Origin: Chloroflexota bacterium
Lineage (GTDB): Bacteria > Chloroflexota > Limnocylindria > Limnocylindrales > CSP1-4
Reading direction: 5' to 3'
NCBI GenBank assembly: GCA_017860675.1
Contig: JAGDMV010000066.1
Coordinates: 1 to 9,339, forward strand
Length of the DNA stretch: 9,339 nt
Position numbers and translations under genes: made by a program. The stretch's first letter is position 1; each line of letters opens with the position of its first letter. Below, one piece after another: positions 6,692-9,339 of this stretch. The notes beneath the pieces are model-generated. The model did no database searches. It saw nothing but the letters and a program-made list of their open reading frames with translations, and was not told the origin of the DNA.

Positions 6692-6700
6692 TGGTAGCAT
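6692..6700 (+). promoter_or_regulatory. Putative extended -10 promoter for the sll0787-like gene (leaderless)
   Basis: TGGTAGCAT reads as an extended -10 (TGn followed by TANNNT, hexamer 6695-6700). The GTG start of the gene begins at 6707, exactly six bases later. No Shine-Dalgarno is present before that GTG. Both facts point to leaderless transcription. An AGCATCGG direct repeat (6664-6671 and 6696-6703, 32 bases or about three helical turns apart) spans this box and the divergent one, so one regulator could control both directions. Confidence 0.45.
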
Positions 6701-6706
6701 CGGGCC

Positions 6707-7759
6707 GTGCCCACCCTGTCCTCGGGCCACGCCCTCCCGCCGCTGGACGAGCTCGTCGCCCGGCTGCGCGCGGCACCGGCGTGGCAGCGCAAGCGGGACC
6801 TGGCCCTGCTCGGCCAGGGGTTCGCCGAGACGGCCGGCGCCTCCGTGGGTGCCGTGCTCCGCAGCTTCGGCGAGGCCCGGGCGGTGGAGGCGCTCCCGCT
6901 GCCCGACGACATCGGCGACGACGCCGCGGCGATCGCCGATGGCCACGGCCACCTGCTCATCGCCGGCGAGGTGATGTGGCCGCCGATGGTCGAGGCCGCG
7001 CCGGAGCTGGCGGGCGTGAACGCGGTGCTGGCGAACGTCAACGACATCTACGCCATGGGCGGGCGCCCCCTCGCCCTGCTCGACACGGTCCTCGTCCCGG
7101 AGGCGGCGGACGCGTCGGCGATCCTGGCCGGGATCGCCGCCGGTGCAGCGCGCTACGGGATCCCGGTCGCGGGCGGCCACCTGACCGTCGGAGCGGCGTC
7201 CACTTCGCTGGCGGCCTTCATCGTCGGCCGGGCGACGCGCCTGCTGTCCGGCCGCGCTGCCGCCGCCGGCGATGCCCTCCTCCTCCTGACGACAGGCCAC
7301 GGGCGGTTCCGCGACCCCTTCCCCTTCTGGGAGTGCTCCTTCGACCGGAGCGATGCCGAGCTGCGCGGCGACCTGGACCTGCTGCCGCAGCTGGCTGAGG
7401 CCGGCCTGTGCGACGCCGCCCGGGACGTGTCGATGCCCGGCGTGGTGGGCTCCGCGCTGCAGTTCCTCGAAGGGTCGGGGATGGGGGCCGAGATCGACCT
7501 CGATGCGCTGCCGTTCGCGCCGGAGGTGCGCGGGAAGGAGCTGACCTGGCTGCTGTCGTTCCCGAGCTACGCGTTCCTGCTGGCCGTCGACGAGGACCAG
7601 GTGGGCGAGGTGTCGTGGCGTGCTGCGGCCCGTGGCCGTGTCTGCGCCCGGATCGGCCGGGTGACGGCGGACCGGCGGGTGCAGCTGCGCCTCGCGGGCG
7701 AGCGGGCGCTCCTCTGGGACTTCGATCGCGAGCCGTTCACCGGCATCGCTCGCCGGTAG
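6707..7759 (+). CDS. AIR synthase-related (PurM-like) protein, sll0787 family
   Basis: The 350-residue protein has the PurM/AIR-synthase/SelD-type ATP-binding fold. Visible are an N-terminal helical region (11-60), the GDDAAAI motif (70-76) equivalent to the nucleotide-binding GDDxA of the superfamily, VNAVLANVNDIYAMGGRPL (104-122) where relatives have the metal- and nucleotide-binding DIxAMGxxP, and GIPVAGGHLT (151-160), the typical third block. The C-terminal half (about 185-340) corresponds to the AIRS C-domain. It matches the AIR-synthase-related family first named for Synechocystis sll0787, found in nitrilase-linked, nitrogen-starvation clusters; the substrate is unknown. It is not the purine-pathway PurM, which is more conserved. 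The GTG start is supported by the leaderless promoter six bases upstream. It is divergent from the coenzyme M operon and convergent with a GNAT gene of the partner family. Confidence 0.87.
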   Translation: MPTLSSGHALPPLDELVARLRAAPAWQRKRDLALLGQGFAETAGASVGAVLRSFGEARAVEALPLPDDIGDDAAAIADGHGHLLIAGEVMWPPMVEAAPELAGVNAVLANVNDIYAMGGRPLALLDTVLVPEAADASAILAGIAAGAARYGIPVAGGHLTVGAASTSLAAFIVGRATRLLSGRAAAAGDALLLLTTGHGRFRDPFPFWECSFDRSDAELRGDLDLLPQLAEAGLCDAARDVSMPGVVGSALQFLEGSGMGAEIDLDALPFAPEVRGKELTWLLSFPSYAFLLAVDEDQVGEVSWRAAARGRVCARIGRVTADRRVQLRLAGERALLWDFDREPFTGIARR

Positions 7760-7801
7760 CCTCGCCGTTCGGAGGCCGGGAGCGGTCTGCGCCCGGGCGG
7801 G

Positions 7802-8413
7802 TCAGCCGCCAGCAGCCCGGAGATCGGCAGGGGGGGAGCCGCCCAGGGACGCGGTCTCGGCGACGCCGTCGGGCTCGTCGCTCCAGCCCGGCCGCATGAG
7901 CTGGTGCGGCGTGCCGGCGTACTCCACCTCGCCGCCGATCCGCACCCAGCCAATGTGCTCGAAGAGCTTCACGTAGCGACACTGGATGTAGGCCAGGAAC
8001 GTCGTCGCCCCCGTCGCCCGCACGTGCTCCTCGGCAGCCCGCACCAGTGCCGGAGCCACCTTCAGCTTCGAGGCCCGGAACGCCTGGGACACCACCAGCC
8101 GGCCGCCGAACCAGACGCCGTCATCGCGCACGTAGCAGCGGACCGCCCCGGCAACCTCGCCGGTCGGCTCGCACACTGCCACGAGGTGCATCGTCCGTGG
8201 ATCGCGGTCGAAGTCGTCGACGTCGCTGCCGGCGAACAGCCCCTGGTGGCGGACGAACGACGTCTCGCGGACCGAGTAGTGGGCGTTGAGCTCCTCGACG
8301 CTGGCGGCGATCCGGCAGACGAGCGAGCGCCCGCCGGGCTGGCCCGGGGCGGTCGAGTCCGGCGAGGCCGCGGGGGCGCCACCCACGGCCTGGTCGCGGT
8401 CGTGTGTCGTCAC
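7802..8413 (-). CDS. GNAT N-acetyltransferase, MSMEG_0567/sll0786 family
   Basis: The protein of about 203 residues has a GNAT domain beginning near VCRIAASVEELNAHYSVR (32-49). Further recognisable blocks are FVRHQGLFAGSD (52-63), PRTMHLVAVCEPTGEVAGA (71-89) and VWFGGRLVVSQAFR (98-111). ATTFLAYIQCRYVKLFEHIGW (133-153) and the ending GTPHQLM (163-169) are typical of the sll0786/MSMEG_0567 nitrogen-starvation acetyltransferases. The acetyl-CoA pyrophosphate loop, normally R/QxxGxG/A, reads RASKLKVA without the glycine, so catalysis may be altered. The start is uncertain: the frame is open to 8509, but that ATG sits against a terminator stem. I chose GTG 8413, which has GGGAAGG about 12 bases upstream; ATG 8449 is the alternative. 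The N-terminal 30 residues and C-terminal 25 are low-complexity. It is convergent with the sll0787-like gene, 42 bases apart. Confidence 0.82.
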   Translation of the reverse strand: MTTHDRDQAVGGAPAASPDSTAPGQPGGRSLVCRIAASVEELNAHYSVRETSFVRHQGLFAGSDVDDFDRDPRTMHLVAVCEPTGEVAGAVRCYVRDDGVWFGGRLVVSQAFRASKLKVAPALVRAAEEHVRATGATTFLAYIQCRYVKLFEHIGWVRIGGEVEYAGTPHQLMRPGWSDEPDGVAETASLGGSPPADLRAAGG

Positions 8414-8449
8414 TGCTGGCGTTCGCCTTCCCGCGCCCGTGGCCACCAT

Positions 8450-8477
8450 GCCCGCTCGCGGCTTGCCCGCTCGCGGC
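8450..8477. repeat. Short tandem-like direct repeat upstream of the GNAT gene
   Basis: The 13-mer GCCCGCTCGCGGC occurs at 8450-8462 and again at 8465-8477, a 15-base period. It lies just upstream of the chosen GNAT start and would fall in the promoter or 5' leader. It could be a protein-binding repeat or simple slippage; at this GC content chance is also possible. Confidence 0.35.
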
Positions 8478-8509
8478 ACGGTGCGCCATCGGGAGCACCC
8501 GGGCAGCAT

Positions 8510-8543
8510 ACAGGGGCCCGGCCGTTGCAGGCCGGGCCCCTGT
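8510..8543 (-). terminator. Strong hairpin, probable terminator of the AmiS/UreI-like gene
   Basis: A perfect inverted repeat: ACAGGGGCCCGGCC at 8510-8523 pairs with GGCCGGGCCCCTGT at 8530-8543, fourteen base pairs around the six-base loop GTTGCA. It lies 50 bases after the stop of the membrane-protein gene on the minus strand and before the GNAT gene. No long U-tract follows, as is common for terminators in high-GC actinobacteria. It should isolate the GNAT gene from read-through. Confidence 0.7.
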
Positions 8544-8593
8544 GCCGTCAGCGTCCCGTGCCCGTATCAGCCGGACACAGAGAGCCGAGGGAA

Positions 8594-9163
8594 CTACGAC
8601 ATGATCAGCCAGGTCGACCCGGTCGCGATGCGGAGGGCCGGCAGGAAGAACGTCCAGATCGCGGTCAGGATCAGCCACCAGCCGAGCCAGTTGCCCTTCA
8701 GCTTGCCGTAGACGACCGCCCAGATCAGCGCGAAGGCGATCGCCCAGACGATCATCACCGACTGCATCCAGAGGTCCTTGTCGAACCCGGCGAAGCCGAT
8801 GAACGGCAGCGACCAGACCGCGATCACGATGCAGATGTTGGCAATCGGCTTGAGGTCGAGGTTGAGCCACGCCGTGAGGCCGAGGGCCGTGAAGAAGAGC
8901 GCGTACGCCGTCGCAAGCGCCATGACGGCGATGCCCGGGCCGCCGACGACGAAGCCCACCCAGACGACGGTGGCAAAGCCGGCCAGGCCGGCGATGAAGC
9001 TGATCACGCCGACCGTCTTGACCGGGTGCGCGCCGCCCTCGGCAGGCTCGGCACCGTAGCCGATGAAGAAGAGGCCGTTGGCCCAGGCCGCCAGCCCGAA
9101 GGCGACGAACATCATCGTCAGGGCCAGGGCGCCCTCACCGGGCACGAACGTCCAAATGGTCAC
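8594..9163 (-). CDS. AmiS/UreI-like membrane channel (amide/urea transporter family), six helices
   Basis: The 189-residue integral membrane protein has about six hydrophobic segments: roughly 11-36, 49-73, 78-99, 106-127, 131-152 and 158-178. Features shared with the AmiS/UreI family are the first helix ending ANGLFFIGY (28-36, as in the VNGLWLLG of relatives), a second helix beginning KTVGVISFIAGL, the order and spacing of the six helices, and the last helix block GWWLILTAIWTFFLPALRI (161-179), matching the family's GWLxIxxGIxTAxxP ending. The loop between helices 1 and 2 (37-48) is acidic. These proteins are proton-independent channels for urea or short amides in the cytoplasmic membrane. 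The GTG start is set by a strong GGGAGG ribosome site eight bases upstream. Nearby sll0786/sll0787-type genes, linked elsewhere to nitriles and nitrogen starvation, fit an amide/urea role. Assignment is by helix pattern and short motifs, so it is less sure than the enzyme calls. Confidence 0.72.
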   Translation of the reverse strand: MTIWTFVPGEGALALTMMFVAFGLAAWANGLFFIGYGAEPAEGGAHPVKTVGVISFIAGLAGFATVVWVGFVVGGPGIAVMALATAYALFFTALGLTAWLNLDLKPIANICIVIAVWSLPFIGFAGFDKDLWMQSVMIVWAIAFALIWAVVYGKLKGNWLGWWLILTAIWTFFLPALRIATGSTWLIMS

Positions 9164-9171
9164 GAATCGAT

Positions 9172-9177
9172 CCTCCC
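9172..9177 (-). promoter_or_regulatory. Ribosome binding site fixing a GTG start
   Basis: Minus-strand GGGAGG (9177 to 9172) lies eight bases before GTG 9163-9161. No ATG lies in frame near it, so this site decides the start of the AmiS/UreI-like gene. Confidence 0.75.
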
Positions 9178-9339
9178 TCAGGTGCCATGCGGGACATCTC
9201 CCGGGGCTTCGCCGGGGGCCCGCCGGTGGGCGGGCTCATCGACGGCATCCGGACGGGTGTCCCCTGCATCTCCCGTTGCCGCACGGGTCTCCACCCGTGC
9301 ACGTCAGGCGTGGATTACCGGTAGGGATCTCGTTGCGTC
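9178..9339 (-). other. Hairpin-rich 5' leader of the AmiS/UreI-like gene
   Basis: No coding region is visible here. In the direction of transcription four stems occur in series. The first is 9300-9293 with 9288-9281, eight perfect pairs and a four-base loop. The second is composite, 9281-9277/9247-9243 enclosing 9276-9272/9257-9253, with a five-base bulge. The third is 9235-9229/9224-9218, seven perfect pairs. The last is 9203-9199/9194-9190, five pairs ending 12 bases before the ribosome site. The nonamer CGGGAGATG occurs twice (9275-9267 and 9203-9195), each time opening a stem closed by a CCCG. I could not match it to a known riboswitch consensus. A promoter is not identifiable; the leader may begin outside the window. 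Confidence 0.45.

Noticed and set aside
6650..7300. Extension of the DUF2877 frame to 7300
   Set aside because: It runs antisense through the sll0787-like gene, and its translation has no DUF2877 features.
7760..7801. Bidirectional terminator between the convergent genes
   Set aside because: Only a five- to six-pair stem (GCCTC/GAGGC at 7759-7763 and 7772-7776) could be found, too weak to call.
9178..9339. Known riboswitch (guanidine-I, FMN, TPP and glycine patterns considered)
   Set aside because: Some short GC-rich strings look similar, but the defining conserved blocks of each class are missing.
1..9339. CRISPR arrays, tRNA or rRNA genes, transposases, integrase or attachment sites
   Set aside because: No repeat-spacer pattern, tRNA-like cloverleaf, rRNA segment or transposase motif was seen on either strand.

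Overview
This is a GC-rich window (low-70s percent GC by eye), densely coding, with several NTG starts, ATGA/TGATG stop-start overlaps and TANNNT -10 boxes placed directly in front of start codons. That pattern suits an actinobacterium, or another high-GC soil bacterium such as a Chloroflexota member. No taxonomic marker gene is present, so the placement is an inference.

Right to left along the minus strand, positions 6649 to 1 hold a tightly packed, apparently single operon of seven genes: a DUF2877/AllH-like protein, an unrecognised 306-residue protein, a phosphosulfolactate synthase (ComA/XcbB1 type), two different aspartase/fumarase-superfamily (AFS) lyases, a PLP enzyme of the D-cysteine desulfhydrase family, and the N-terminus of an FAD/NAD(P)H disulfide-type oxidoreductase that runs off the left edge. 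The order ComA - AFS - AFS - PLP enzyme is the same set as xcbB1-C1-D1-E1, the bacterial coenzyme M (2-mercaptoethanesulfonate) biosynthesis genes described in Xanthobacter autotrophicus Py2. In that pathway sulfite is added to phosphoenolpyruvate, phosphate is eliminated to give sulfoacrylate, and decarboxylation, thiolation and reduction follow. The most interesting content is therefore a bacterial coenzyme M locus that carries two extra leading genes and a trailing flavoprotein not in the four-gene core set.

A 57-base divergent promoter region (6650-6706) separates this operon from a plus-strand gene (6707-7759) for an AIR-synthase/PurM-like protein of the sll0787 type. Convergent to it is a GNAT acetyltransferase of the sll0786/MSMEG_0567 type (7802-8413). 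These two families normally travel together in nitrilase-associated, nitrogen-starvation gene clusters. Further right, still on the minus strand, is a six-helix membrane protein resembling AmiS/UreI amide/urea channels (8594-9163), followed by a perfect hairpin terminator (8510-8543) and preceded by a leader rich in hairpins (9178-9339).

Functionally the left two-thirds reads as cofactor biosynthesis. The right third reads as nitrogen-compound uptake and modification. Whether the two halves are linked is unknown; the shared divergent promoter is the only physical tie. The client enzymes of coenzyme M (alkene monooxygenase, epoxyalkane:CoM transferase, 2-ketopropyl-CoM carboxylase) are not in the window.
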